Assembly: GCF_900155425.1 (NCBI RefSeq)
Contig: NZ_LT700191.1
Location: 1,713,599 to 1,777,598, forward strand
From: Parabacteroides massiliensis
Lineage (GTDB): Bacteria; Bacteroidota; Bacteroidia; Bacteroidales; Tannerellaceae
Direction of reading: 5' to 3'
Length of the DNA: 64,000 nt
Of the stretch, positions 1 through 7,638 are shown in pieces (the stretch's first letter is position 1; each line of letters starts with the position of its first letter). The position numbers and the translations under genes were made by a program. Below the pieces are notes generated by a model. The model searched no databases, was not told the origin of the DNA, and saw nothing but the letters and a program-made list of their open reading frames with translations.

Positions 1-1
1 T

Positions 2-448
2 TCAGCGCTTGCGCTGAAAGAAGTTGCGCATTTCTTCGGCGCATTCGTTTTCGAGAACCCCTTTTTTGACTGTCGCTTTAGGATGTAAGGCTTTCGGTGC
101 ATATTGCTGGAAGCCTCTTTTTTCGTCTGTCGCCCCGTAGACGATCTTGCTCAGTTGTGACCATCCGATCGCTCCGGCACACATCACACATGGTTCGACT
201 GTCACGTAGAGGCTGCATCCAGTCAGGTATTTGGCTCCTAAGACACCGACTGCTGCCGTTATTGCCAGCATTTCGGCATGGGCGGTCGGATCGTTCAGGC
301 GTTCTGTCTGGTTGTGGGCACGGGCTATGATCTGGTTATTGCATACGATAACGGCTCCGACGGGAACTTCTCCCTCATCGGCTGCTGCGCGGGCTTCTAC
401 CAGCGCCTGCTTCATGAAATATTCGTCGTTGAACGGGTCGATGATCAT
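2..448 (-). CDS. tadA: tRNA-specific adenosine deaminase TadA
   Basis: This 148-residue cytosolic enzyme is expected to deaminate A34 to inosine in tRNA-Arg(ACG). The cytidine-deaminase fold signature is intact: H57-A58-E59 (zinc ligand and catalytic Glu) and P86-C87-V88-M89-C90 (two zinc-ligand cysteines). The length is that of normal bacterial TadA. The stop codon lies at the very edge of the window, so the gene is complete. Its ATG overlaps the stop of the upstream small gene by four bases, which suggests translational coupling. Guanine deaminase is a family alternative, but the DPTAHAEM and EPCVMCAGA contexts are typical of TadA. Confidence 0.93.
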   Translation of the reverse strand: MIIDPFNDEYFMKQALVEARAAADEGEVPVGAVIVCNNQIIARAHNQTERLNDPTAHAEMLAITAAVGVLGAKYLTGCSLYVTVEPCVMCAGAIGWSQLSKIVYGATDEKRGFQQYAPKALHPKATVKKGVLENECAEEMRNFFQRKR

Positions 449-672
449 CTTCTCATTTCGTTTTCATTGAAGAGGGTGGGATAGTCCTCTTCCAGGGTTT
501 TAAGTATGTGGGACAGGATTGTTTCGCGGTACCAACGGGATTTGTTGATGATTTTATACCTGGCAAGATAACGCTCCACGGCCTTATGCTCGTCATCGTT
601 GAGCATAAAAGTGACTTTGTGCACGCGTGGGTGGTTCGGCAGCGGAGATGAATATTTACGTTTCATTGTCAT
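445..672 (-). CDS. Small basic protein, possibly ribbon-helix-helix-like
   Basis: I do not recognise this protein firmly. It has about 76 residues from the ATG at 672 (an ATG at 666 is equally possible; the longer frame back to 732 would run through the promoter box and is rejected). The N-terminus is basic, then comes a predicted beta strand (HKVTFML) and helices with a K-S-R-W-Y-R-E-T-I patch. That layout is compatible with a ribbon-helix-helix or MobC-like DNA-binding fold. It overlaps tadA by four bases and is probably co-transcribed with it. No function is assigned. Confidence 0.6.
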   Translation of the reverse strand: MTMKRKYSSPLPNHPRVHKVTFMLNDDEHKAVERYLARYKIINKSRWYRETILSHILKTLEEDYPTLFNENEMRR

Positions 673-679
673 AGTTTTG

Positions 680-687
680 CAAATGTA
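680..687 (-). promoter_or_regulatory. Bacteroidetes -7 box for the small gene/tadA pair
   Basis: Read on the minus strand this is TACATTTG, a full match to the TAnnTTTG -7 consensus, 8 bases upstream of the ATG at 672. A TTTG at 703-700 is present but only 12 bases upstream, too close for the usual -33 element. The very short leader argues for the ATG at 666 or for a near-leaderless mRNA. Confidence 0.45.
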
Positions 688-719
688 AGGGTGAAAGCGC
701 AAATAAAAAAGAAAAACAG

Positions 720-727
720 TATATTTG
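720..727 (+). promoter_or_regulatory. Bacteroidetes -7 box for yraN
   Basis: TATATTTG matches TAnnTTTG and lies 15 bases before the ATG at 743. It diverges from the minus-strand box at 680-687, so the two promoters share a roughly 50-bp region. It also rules out the upstream in-frame TTG at 725, which sits inside the box. Confidence 0.5.
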
Positions 728-742
728 TGCAAATTACATGAA

Positions 743-1108
743 ATGGCTAAACGGAACGAAACGGGAAAAGAGGGAGAATCGGTTGCTCGTGCTTTTCTGG
801 AAAAGCGAGGTTACAGGATTACCCATACGAACTGGCACTGGCATCATTATGAATTGGATATCGTAGCAGTCAAAGATGCTTGTCTGGTTGTGGTTGAAGT
901 AAAGACACGTTCGGGAGATTATCTTTTGGCGCCGGAAGAAGCGGTCGATACTCTCAAAATCCGCCGTATCGTGGCGGCGGCCGATGCGTATGTCCGCTTT
1001 TTCAATCTTGAACTGCCGGTCCGTTTCGACATCATAACTGTAATAAAGAAAGGCGAAGAGTTTGAAATAGACCATATAGAAGATGCATTCTATGCTCCTT
1101 GCCGCTAA
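743..1108 (+). CDS. UPF0102 / YraN family endonuclease-like protein
   Basis: This 121-residue protein belongs to the YraN (UPF0102) family, which has a Holliday-junction-resolvase-like PD-(D/E)xK fold and no agreed cellular role. The diagnostic residues are visible: G-x-x-G-E near residues 8-11, Y-E-L-D at 36-39, and E52-V-K54 in the V-V-E-V-K-T-R motif. The ATG at 743 is chosen because the in-frame TTG at 725 lies within the -7 promoter box. It is followed 22 bases later by a YjbR-like gene and then birA in one probable operon. Confidence 0.85.
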   Translation: MAKRNETGKEGESVARAFLEKRGYRITHTNWHWHHYELDIVAVKDACLVVVEVKTRSGDYLLAPEEAVDTLKIRRIVAAADAYVRFFNLELPVRFDIITVIKKGEEFEIDHIEDAFYAPCR

Positions 1109-1130
1109 TAAGCCAAAATAAGGAAACAGT

Positions 1131-1487
1131 ATGAATATAGAAGAAACCAGGGAATATTGCCTGTCGTTGAAGAACGTGACGGAATGTTTCCCTTTCGATG
1201 ATGTTTCGTTGGTGTTCAAAGTAGAAGGGAAGATGTTCCTGCTCCTGCCTTTGGATGCCGAGGAACCGTGTGTTTCGCTGAAATGCAGTACCGATTATAT
1301 CGAAGACCTGCGCGAACGATATGCGGCAGTGGAGGGCGCTTGGCATTTTAACAAGAAATACTGGAACACCATCTATCTCGACCGGGATATGCCGGACGGG
1401 GAGATCAAACACTGGATCCATCATTCTTATCGCGAAGTGATCGCCAAGTTACCGAAAAAAATAAGAGAAGCTTACGAAAATGAATAG
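1131..1487 (+). CDS. MmcQ/YjbR family protein
   Basis: This small 118-residue protein fits the MmcQ/YjbR family, whose CyaY-like fold is often described as DNA binding. Visible family features are the N-terminal R-x-Y-C-L-S segment, the F-P-F-D-D motif near residues 20-24, a K-V-x-G-K-M-F strand, and the C-terminal W-x-x-I-Y-L-D followed by W-I-x-x-S-Y. It lies between yraN and birA and overlaps birA by eight bases, so translation is probably coupled. The biological role is unknown. Confidence 0.8.
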   Translation: MNIEETREYCLSLKNVTECFPFDDVSLVFKVEGKMFLLLPLDAEEPCVSLKCSTDYIEDLRERYAAVEGAWHFNKKYWNTIYLDRDMPDGEIKHWIHHSYREVIAKLPKKIREAYENE

Positions 1488-2235
1488 CAAAAACGAAACA
1501 CCACAGATCATCCGGCTCGCCGAGACGGATTCGACCAATAACTACCTGCGGGAACAATGTGTAAAAACAGGGTTGCCGGAAGGCAGCCTCGTCATAGCCG
1601 ATTTCCAGACAGCCGGAAAAGGGCAGGTTGGGAACTCGTGGGAATCGGAAGCGGGGAAAAACCTGATGTTCAGTCTCCTTCTATACCCTGATTTTCTTCC
1701 GGCGAACCGCCAGTTCCTGATTTCCCAGATAGCATCCTTGAGCGTGAAGGAGACGCTGGATGGGTATACGGATTCTGTTACGGTGAAATGGCCGAACGAT
1801 ATTTACTGGAAAGACCGTAAGATATGCGGAATGCTGATCGAGAACGATCTCTCCGGGCAGCATCTCTACTGTTCAGTAATCGGCATCGGGCTTAATATCA
1901 ACCAGGAGATATTCCGTAGTGATGCGCCCAATCCCGTATCTCTGACTCAGATTACGGGTAAGACGTATGACCGGGAAGAAGTCCTGACCCGTTTCTTACG
2001 TATCTTCTTTCATTATTATTCTCTGTTGTTGCAAGAGAAAGAGAATGAAATCCGGGCTGCCTATATGACGGCCTTATATCATGGTGACGGTTATTATTCC
2101 TATATAGATGAAAACGGCCCTTTCGAAGCTTGTATCCATGCAATCGAATCGACCGGCCACTTGATCCTCCGATTGCGTGATGGGGAACTGCGAAGATATG
2201 CATTCAAGGAAGTGACTACCGTTGTCCCCCGGTAA
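1480..2235 (+). CDS. birA: Biotin--[acetyl-CoA-carboxylase] ligase
   Basis: This 251-residue cytosolic enzyme would activate biotin with ATP and attach it to the biotin carboxyl carrier protein. The BPL/LPL catalytic domain is complete: S-T-N-N-Y near residues 18-22, the biotinyl-AMP loop K-G-Q-V-G-N-S-W near 47-54 (G-R-G-R-x-G-R-x-W in E. coli), and K-W-P-N-D-I-Y with K-I-C-G-M-L-I-E downstream. There is no N-terminal helix-turn-helix, so it is a ligase-only (class I) enzyme and not a repressor. It overlaps the preceding YjbR-like gene by eight bases. Confidence 0.92.
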   Translation: MNSKNETPQIIRLAETDSTNNYLREQCVKTGLPEGSLVIADFQTAGKGQVGNSWESEAGKNLMFSLLLYPDFLPANRQFLISQIASLSVKETLDGYTDSVTVKWPNDIYWKDRKICGMLIENDLSGQHLYCSVIGIGLNINQEIFRSDAPNPVSLTQITGKTYDREEVLTRFLRIFFHYYSLLLQEKENEIRAAYMTALYHGDGYYSYIDENGPFEACIHAIESTGHLILRLRDGELRRYAFKEVTTVVPR

Positions 2236-2279
2236 GAAATCCCGATTGATCCGTCATTGCGAACGTCCGGTTCCGCCAT

Positions 2280-2486
2280 TTATGGCATCCGGTCTTTCTT
2301 CTTGTTCCGAATCTTCAGCCGTTTGATCTGCAGGAAACGCAGCAGGCCGATAACAAGAACAGTCACCGCAATCACCCCGAAATATTGCACATAATCAGGA
2401 TCAGCTTGTTTGCCAGGCCAGCCGATTATGCTCATGATGATCAGGTAAATCAGTAGAACTGCTGTTGTTAAGTTTACTTTCTTCAT
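2280..2486 (-). CDS. Small two-helix membrane protein
   Basis: This 68-residue protein is not recognised. It starts M-K-K-V-N, has a first hydrophobic segment at about residues 7-23, a short polar loop with W-P-G-K-Q-A-D-P-D-Y, and a second hydrophobic segment at about 37-52. The C-terminus is strongly basic (R-L-K-I-R-N-K-K-K-D-R). Both hydrophobic stretches are long enough to span the inner membrane. It is convergent with birA, with 44 bases between the stop codons. It could be a conserved small hypothetical protein of Bacteroidales. Confidence 0.6.
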   Translation of the reverse strand: MKKVNLTTAVLLIYLIIMSIIGWPGKQADPDYVQYFGVIAVTVLVIGLLRFLQIKRLKIRNKKKDRMP

Positions 2487-2540
2487 CGCATTTTTTCGTA
2501 TTTGAATACAAACTTAGAGAAAAATATGGTTGAGATAGCT

Positions 2541-2573
2541 CACCCCCTCGATGATTTTCCAGTCGAGGGGGTG
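2541..2573. terminator. Perfect 11-bp hairpin, probable terminator
   Basis: CACCCCCTCGA (2541-2551) pairs perfectly with TCGAGGGGGTG (2563-2573) around an 11-base loop. On the minus strand it follows the GH2 gene that stops at 2594, which makes it the likely end of the first polysaccharide locus. The downstream T-run on that strand is about 15 bases away, so it may act as an mRNA 3'-end stabiliser as much as a classical intrinsic terminator. Confidence 0.65.
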
Positions 2574-2593
2574 AATATGATTTTTTTTGTCTA

Positions 2594-5383
2594 TCAGTAG
2601 ATCGAGTCGTTTTTTTCTTTTAAACTTCTTTGTCCAGAAGTCAGGAACGTACTGATTGTAGCGGGAGAGGTCTGTTGTGACGGATTGAATTCATCGGATT
2701 TCATATATTCTATGATACTGTACAACAGTTGTCTCTTTTCCGGATTCTTTTCCTGTTCGCGGAGTAGGTCCATGCTGCATATGACTAACTTCCCATTCAG
2801 GCAGTTCGTTTCGAACAAGTTAGTCAGACGGCGGTTGTTGGCGAAGTTGTCCACACATTCGATGAGAGGAGTGATCTCGGTATATAGGCTGTCAATACAG
2901 AGTGTCTTTGACTGTGTCGTGAGTCGCCACCATTGCCAGTCGGTATGGCTGTCGGTCGGGAAGTGTGCGAATGCCGGATGGTTTGGATCGAGCAGCAATC
3001 CCATTGTTCCCGCCTGTTTTGGAAAATGTACCGGGCTCCAGAATACGGGGACGAATTTACCTTCCAATCCTTTCAGAGATTCGTAAGGGGGGTTGAACAA
3101 GACCTTTTTCCCTTCTTGCAAGGCCTTTTCGGCAGTGGCGAAACGGTCTGTGATAATGATGTCTCCTTTGTTGATGGTCAATGATGCCGGGTACACCCAT
3201 ATTTTCCACTCGTTTGTGTAGTCACTTCCTTTCAGGGTTGCCGACAAGGTCAGTTCTTTTGCTTCCGTGATTTGGTTTAGTTGGCAACGGATGTTTCCAG
3301 CAGGACTGTTTTCTCCGACGGGAAGCGAACAGGTCGGAAATTCTCCCTGCGCAACCGTTTGCCCGTTCCGATCGGTCAGTTTCCAATCGATAACTGCATT
3401 CTCGATTGCTTTGTCGCTATAGTTCACCACTTCGATAGTCGCTTCAAATGGTTCGTCGGAAGTATAGGTTGCTTTAGAGAAACGAGCCAATGGGGTTACC
3501 GGGGCGCAAGACTGGCGGAAGGAAGCAGCTTCTGTCACCCCTTTACTTTCCCAAAAAGCATTCAGCAAGCCGACGAGAGCTGTTCCCTGCCCAGGGAAAT
3601 CATGGAGGTCGAGTAGTTGGAAACCACTGATTCCAGGTGTTCTCATCGCCCTTTCGATCTCTTCTTTATAGAGGAGGGCAGCCAGTTTGCCTGTCGCCAT
3701 CAGGTAGTCGTCTGCTTTGTCTGCTAATCCTTTCTTTTCAAGGTCTTCTTTTACGCCTTTGAAGTTTAGCGGATCCAGTACACCTGTATATTTTTCGATC
3801 TCTTTCAAGTCGGGATAAACTGCATATTGCCCTATTTCGTGCGTGACGAGCGGAACGTCCATCCCTTCGACCGATGCAGAATAATCCTTGTCGAAGCGGG
3901 GGGATTCCGTGTTGAATACGCCTTGCCCACGCACCCATCCTTTCTTCGTCCATTGGGTGATAAAGAAATCGTCATTCGCTTCCGGCCAATTTCCATGCCC
4001 TTTCTCGAAAGTGAAGGAGGTAGTGGTGTAGAGGTGGCGCGGATCCTTTTCTTTGACATGATTCAGGAGTGAGCCCAAGAATTCGAAGTCATATTGCAGC
4101 TCGTTTCCAAGACTGAGTAGGCAGAAAGAAGGGTGGTTGCCGTATTCTTCCAATATACGGTCAGCTTCGGCATATAAATAGGGAGCACGTTTGTCATTGC
4201 ATAAATTGGTGGACCAGAGCGGAAGTTCGACTTGTAGGTAAAAGCCAAGCGAGTCTGCCACCTCGAATGCTGCTTTGGGCGGGCACCAAGAATGAAAGCG
4301 GAGATGGTTCAGCCCCCATTCGCGGGCAGTTGAGAATACCTTTTCCCAACCTTCGTGCTGCATGGGAGGATATCCGGTTAGCGGGAATATGCAGCATTCC
4401 AGCGTTCCTCTTAAAAATATCTTCCGGTCATTCAATAGAAGCGCCGGTCCTTTCTTTTCCAGATCCCGGAAACCGAACTTGATTTCCCGGGAATCTTTAT
4501 ACGGATCTGTTTCGATGGAAGCCCGGAGCGTATAGAGGGTGGGCGAAAACTCGTTCCAAGTCTGGATGTCGTCCTTGACCGGACAAACCAGGTCGATGAG
4601 GTTCTCTCCGGGTTGGAGGGTTATGCGTTGCTGTATTTGTGTTGCAGGGTCCGTTGTCGCTTTTATATCGGCGGTTAATGTGCCGGTAGTTACAGCCCCC
4701 GAATTGTTTATCTGGCATCTTATCTTTACCTGTTTGTTTTTGTAATCCGGGTATGCCTGTAAGTTACGGATTGATAGGGCATCTTTAGCTGTTAGGGCTA
4801 TTTCTCCGATTATTCCGTTCCACATGATCTGTGTCTCGTTGGTATAGGCATGTGCCATGTCACCTGCCGTGATATCATATCGTTTCCGGTTATCGACGCG
4901 AATCGTGATTTTATGCTTGCCGGGAGTCAACTGTCCCGTTAGGTCGTACAGATGCGGAGCGACCAGGCTTTCTTGCATGCCTTCGACCTGTTTTCCGTCC
5001 ACCCATACGGCTGTTTGCCAGATGACGCGTTCCAGTTTTAGTTCGATTTCTTTGTCTTTCCAGCTGGAGGGTATATCAACTTCTTTGCTGTACCAGGCCG
5101 GTCCGACATAACTGTTTTTTCGAGTTAGGTGTAGGACTTGTGGCTTATGGATGGCAGGAGCCAATTTGTTTGGCGTTCCGTATCCGGCATCATCGGTAGT
5201 TCCGGGTAACTGGATCGTGTTTTTTAAGTTATGTTCGGCCCAGTTTTCTTTTATTCCCGTGTCGGTACTATCTAATGCAAATTCCCATTCCCCGGCCAAG
5301 GATATGTGGGAGAGATCGTTTTTACATGAAAACATGCACATCAGGAGTGCTGTCAGTAAAAGGTAAATGTTTATTCGTCGCAT
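2594..5383 (-). CDS. Glycoside hydrolase family 2 lipoprotein
   Basis: This 929-residue enzyme starts with a lipoprotein signal peptide (lipobox ending S-C near residue 20), so it is membrane anchored. GH2 architecture follows: a jelly-roll sugar-binding domain with the G-P-A-W-Y-S-K-E-V motif near 93-101, an immunoglobulin-like sandwich (F-G-F-R-D), and a TIM barrel. The likely acid/base is E428 in L-G-N-E-L and the nucleophile E516 in T-H-E-I-G-Q. The nucleophile context differs from the beta-galactosidase type (Y-G-E-Y), so the substrate is not assigned. It is the last gene of a minus-strand susC-susD-GH2 unit and follows a strong hairpin after susD. Confidence 0.85.
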   Translation of the reverse strand: MRRINIYLLLTALLMCMFSCKNDLSHISLAGEWEFALDSTDTGIKENWAEHNLKNTIQLPGTTDDAGYGTPNKLAPAIHKPQVLHLTRKNSYVGPAWYSKEVDIPSSWKDKEIELKLERVIWQTAVWVDGKQVEGMQESLVAPHLYDLTGQLTPGKHKITIRVDNRKRYDITAGDMAHAYTNETQIMWNGIIGEIALTAKDALSIRNLQAYPDYKNKQVKIRCQINNSGAVTTGTLTADIKATTDPATQIQQRITLQPGENLIDLVCPVKDDIQTWNEFSPTLYTLRASIETDPYKDSREIKFGFRDLEKKGPALLLNDRKIFLRGTLECCIFPLTGYPPMQHEGWEKVFSTAREWGLNHLRFHSWCPPKAAFEVADSLGFYLQVELPLWSTNLCNDKRAPYLYAEADRILEEYGNHPSFCLLSLGNELQYDFEFLGSLLNHVKEKDPRHLYTTTSFTFEKGHGNWPEANDDFFITQWTKKGWVRGQGVFNTESPRFDKDYSASVEGMDVPLVTHEIGQYAVYPDLKEIEKYTGVLDPLNFKGVKEDLEKKGLADKADDYLMATGKLAALLYKEEIERAMRTPGISGFQLLDLHDFPGQGTALVGLLNAFWESKGVTEAASFRQSCAPVTPLARFSKATYTSDEPFEATIEVVNYSDKAIENAVIDWKLTDRNGQTVAQGEFPTCSLPVGENSPAGNIRCQLNQITEAKELTLSATLKGSDYTNEWKIWVYPASLTINKGDIIITDRFATAEKALQEGKKVLFNPPYESLKGLEGKFVPVFWSPVHFPKQAGTMGLLLDPNHPAFAHFPTDSHTDWQWWRLTTQSKTLCIDSLYTEITPLIECVDNFANNRRLTNLFETNCLNGKLVICSMDLLREQEKNPEKRQLLYSIIEYMKSDEFNPSQQTSPATISTFLTSGQRSLKEKNDSIY

Positions 5384-5542
5384 GAATCAGATATTAAGTT
5401 TATCGTATGCAAATTAAGCCTTTTTCCATAGTCTAAAAAATAGACTAAATCGTGATTATAATGGAGAATCTTTTTAAAGCTTTTGATGATGGAAAGTCTC
5501 AAAAGAATCATTTTGTGATAAGAAGGAATGCTTTTGAAAGAA

Positions 5543-5595
5543 AAATGCAGTTTCTGCAATAAGAAGTGCTCCTTCTTATTGCAAAAGCTGCATTT
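5543..5595 (-). terminator. Long hairpin after susD (terminator or attenuator)
   Basis: Arms 5543-5566 and 5572-5595 pair over 24 positions with two mismatches around a 5-base loop. On the minus strand the hairpin begins 12 bases after the susD stop and is followed by TTTTTCTTT, as in an intrinsic terminator. The remaining 5384-5542 stretch leading to the GH2 gene holds no other clear element. The position suggests that most transcripts end after susD and GH2 is made at a lower level. Confidence 0.75.
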
Positions 5596-5607
5596 ATACC
5601 TGGAAGT

Positions 5608-7623
5608 TTACCGGATAGCCGGCATGTTTGCTTCTGTTGGCCAGTATGGATTCTGGTAAATAGGAGAATCTTCTACATTTCCGGTACTTGATGTGATATC
5701 GAAATGCTGGATATTATATGGGGTCAGATAGTGTGCCATCGACCAGCGATATCCGTCCTTTGCGATGTTGTTGTTTACTTTCTCGTATGGACGGAGGTAT
5801 TTGCTGCGTGTCGGTTCCGAAACGTTTGATTTAGGATTGTCCATGCCATATACCAATTGTGACGTACCGTCTTCATTTTTATACCAGTTCTGCATTTCAC
5901 CCCAGATTTTGAATCCTTCAATGTGGTAAGGCGTGTTGATCATCTGGTCCATCGCTCTCCAACGGCGTAAGTCCATATAACGTAAGGCTTCTGCCATTAG
6001 TTCGCAACGACGTTCGCGGCGGATGTTATACAGAGTCGGATCTATCAGTTGTCCAGCCGAGTATGCGCCCCAGTCGTTCAGAGCTTCCTTCGTCATATCT
6101 GTCGCACCGATTGTTTTGTTGTAATCCGGATCAATATGAGAGCGTTCGCGTATTTGTCTCCAGTAACTCTGAGCTGTTCCGTCTAAAGCACCGTCCCGTT
6201 CGTAGCAGGCTTCCATGTAGTTGAGCAAGGCTTCCGTGCCGCGGAATGCCAAAGCACCGGTATAGTTCTGAGTGTTGTCGCATTGCTTCTGTTCGTAGCT
6301 TCCGCCTTTACGCAGGGCGTAACCTGTAGAATAACCTTTTTCCGCGTTACTGTTCAGGATAACCGGATAGGGTTCGACAGGCACAGCCATGTCTCCTCCT
6401 GCCGCTTCAAACAGGATGTTCTTTTGTCCCGGTTCTTTGAGGAAAATGGATAGGCGTGAATCACGCTCCTTACGCACATCGGCAATTGTTTCATCTCCTT
6501 GGTAACCGCTGTTGGGCGAATAGATCGGCAGACCGTTGGCCATCAGGAACCCTTCTACCATACCGCGTGTAAGTCCGATACCGTAGTTCCCGTGTTGCCC
6601 GGCCGTCACGACATTGTGCGTAACCCCTAAGGCTTTACTGTATGGACGCCATAATAAGACTTCACTGTAACCGGACATATTCTCTGCTGAAAACATATCC
6701 ATATAAGGGTTGGCGGCTTCTACGGCGGATTGCTGTACCAGTCCCGTGTTTTCAACCAAAGTAATTTCGTCTCCCACTGCTTTGGATGCTTCCATCGATT
6801 GTGTTAGGAAATAGTTGATTTCTTTGTCTATATCTCCTGTCGGGAACTGATAACCGGCATTATAGTCTTTACTTTTTCCCGGCCATTCCGGTCCGTTAGG
6901 CACGAATGCCGTGTTTTTAAAATATTTCAACCAGGTTCCTTCAAAAAGGGCGACACGCGATTTAAGTAATAATGCTGTTTCCTTGTTTATACGCGTTTTG
7001 TCGGTTCCTTTGCCTGATCCCATCAACATGATTGCCGAATCAAGATCGGAGAGGATGAATCGCGCCACCTCGTTGCGGGGTGAACGTTTGCTGGCTTCTA
7101 TCAGTGGTTCCATCTGGTCAGGAACTGTGTTGCGCACAATCGGGAAATCGCCAAACATCTGATAGCGTTTGAAATATTCGTGTGCCCGTAGGAAGTAAAT
7201 TTCACCGATGTATTGGCGGATTTTAGTTTCGTCTCCGGAAAGAGTCTTTCCGTTATAGCGGGGCAGGACGTTTTCGAGGAAATAGTTGCAGCTGTAGATG
7301 AACTTGAAACGATAGGGATCGTCATCCATTTTCTGCGACTGTTTGGTTTTCCATTGTCCGGAAATATACCGATCGTTATAATTGAAACTAGCCTGGTTGT
7401 CGGTGTCTTTGTCCTCACCGAAAATGCCGTAGCCATAACTATGTCCGGGCAGTATGTCTTTGTATAGTCCGTTTGCATAAGATGCCAGTTGCGATTCCTC
7501 CACCAGATATTTATCCGGTGAGATCGTGGCTTGGGGCTCCTGATCCAGGAAGTCGTTGCAGGCACTGAAAACCGCGATTAATGCGGCTCCGGTTACATAT
7601 TTGAATATATTGATCTGTTTCAT
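5608..7623 (-). CDS. SusD/RagB-like glycan-binding lipoprotein
   Basis: This 671-residue outer-membrane lipoprotein has a signal peptide ending F-S-A-C-N-D-F-L-D, so Cys22 would be lipidated. The tetratricopeptide-like SusD fold is indicated by the E-I-Y-F-L-R-A-H-E-Y-F segment (the usual A-E-A-x-F-L-R-A-x-x-Y-F), the late R-R-E-R-R-C-E-L-M-A-E-A-L-R-Y-M-D-L-R-R-W block, and a C-terminal L-x-P-Y-N-I-Q. It should form the lid over the SusC channel encoded just upstream, 15 bases away. At 671 residues it is longer than many SusD proteins. The ligand cannot be read from sequence. Confidence 0.93.
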   Translation of the reverse strand: MKQINIFKYVTGAALIAVFSACNDFLDQEPQATISPDKYLVEESQLASYANGLYKDILPGHSYGYGIFGEDKDTDNQASFNYNDRYISGQWKTKQSQKMDDDPYRFKFIYSCNYFLENVLPRYNGKTLSGDETKIRQYIGEIYFLRAHEYFKRYQMFGDFPIVRNTVPDQMEPLIEASKRSPRNEVARFILSDLDSAIMLMGSGKGTDKTRINKETALLLKSRVALFEGTWLKYFKNTAFVPNGPEWPGKSKDYNAGYQFPTGDIDKEINYFLTQSMEASKAVGDEITLVENTGLVQQSAVEAANPYMDMFSAENMSGYSEVLLWRPYSKALGVTHNVVTAGQHGNYGIGLTRGMVEGFLMANGLPIYSPNSGYQGDETIADVRKERDSRLSIFLKEPGQKNILFEAAGGDMAVPVEPYPVILNSNAEKGYSTGYALRKGGSYEQKQCDNTQNYTGALAFRGTEALLNYMEACYERDGALDGTAQSYWRQIRERSHIDPDYNKTIGATDMTKEALNDWGAYSAGQLIDPTLYNIRRERRCELMAEALRYMDLRRWRAMDQMINTPYHIEGFKIWGEMQNWYKNEDGTSQLVYGMDNPKSNVSEPTRSKYLRPYEKVNNNIAKDGYRWSMAHYLTPYNIQHFDITSSTGNVEDSPIYQNPYWPTEANMPAIR

Positions 7624-7638
7624 GATGCTTTTGTTTTG

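Noticed and set aside
3281..3616. Long frames opposite the large GH2, susC and efflux genes (this one as an example; also 13858-14823, 28905-29861, 39007-40092)
   Set aside because: They are antisense shadows of well-supported genes and show no domain, signal peptide or promoter of their own.
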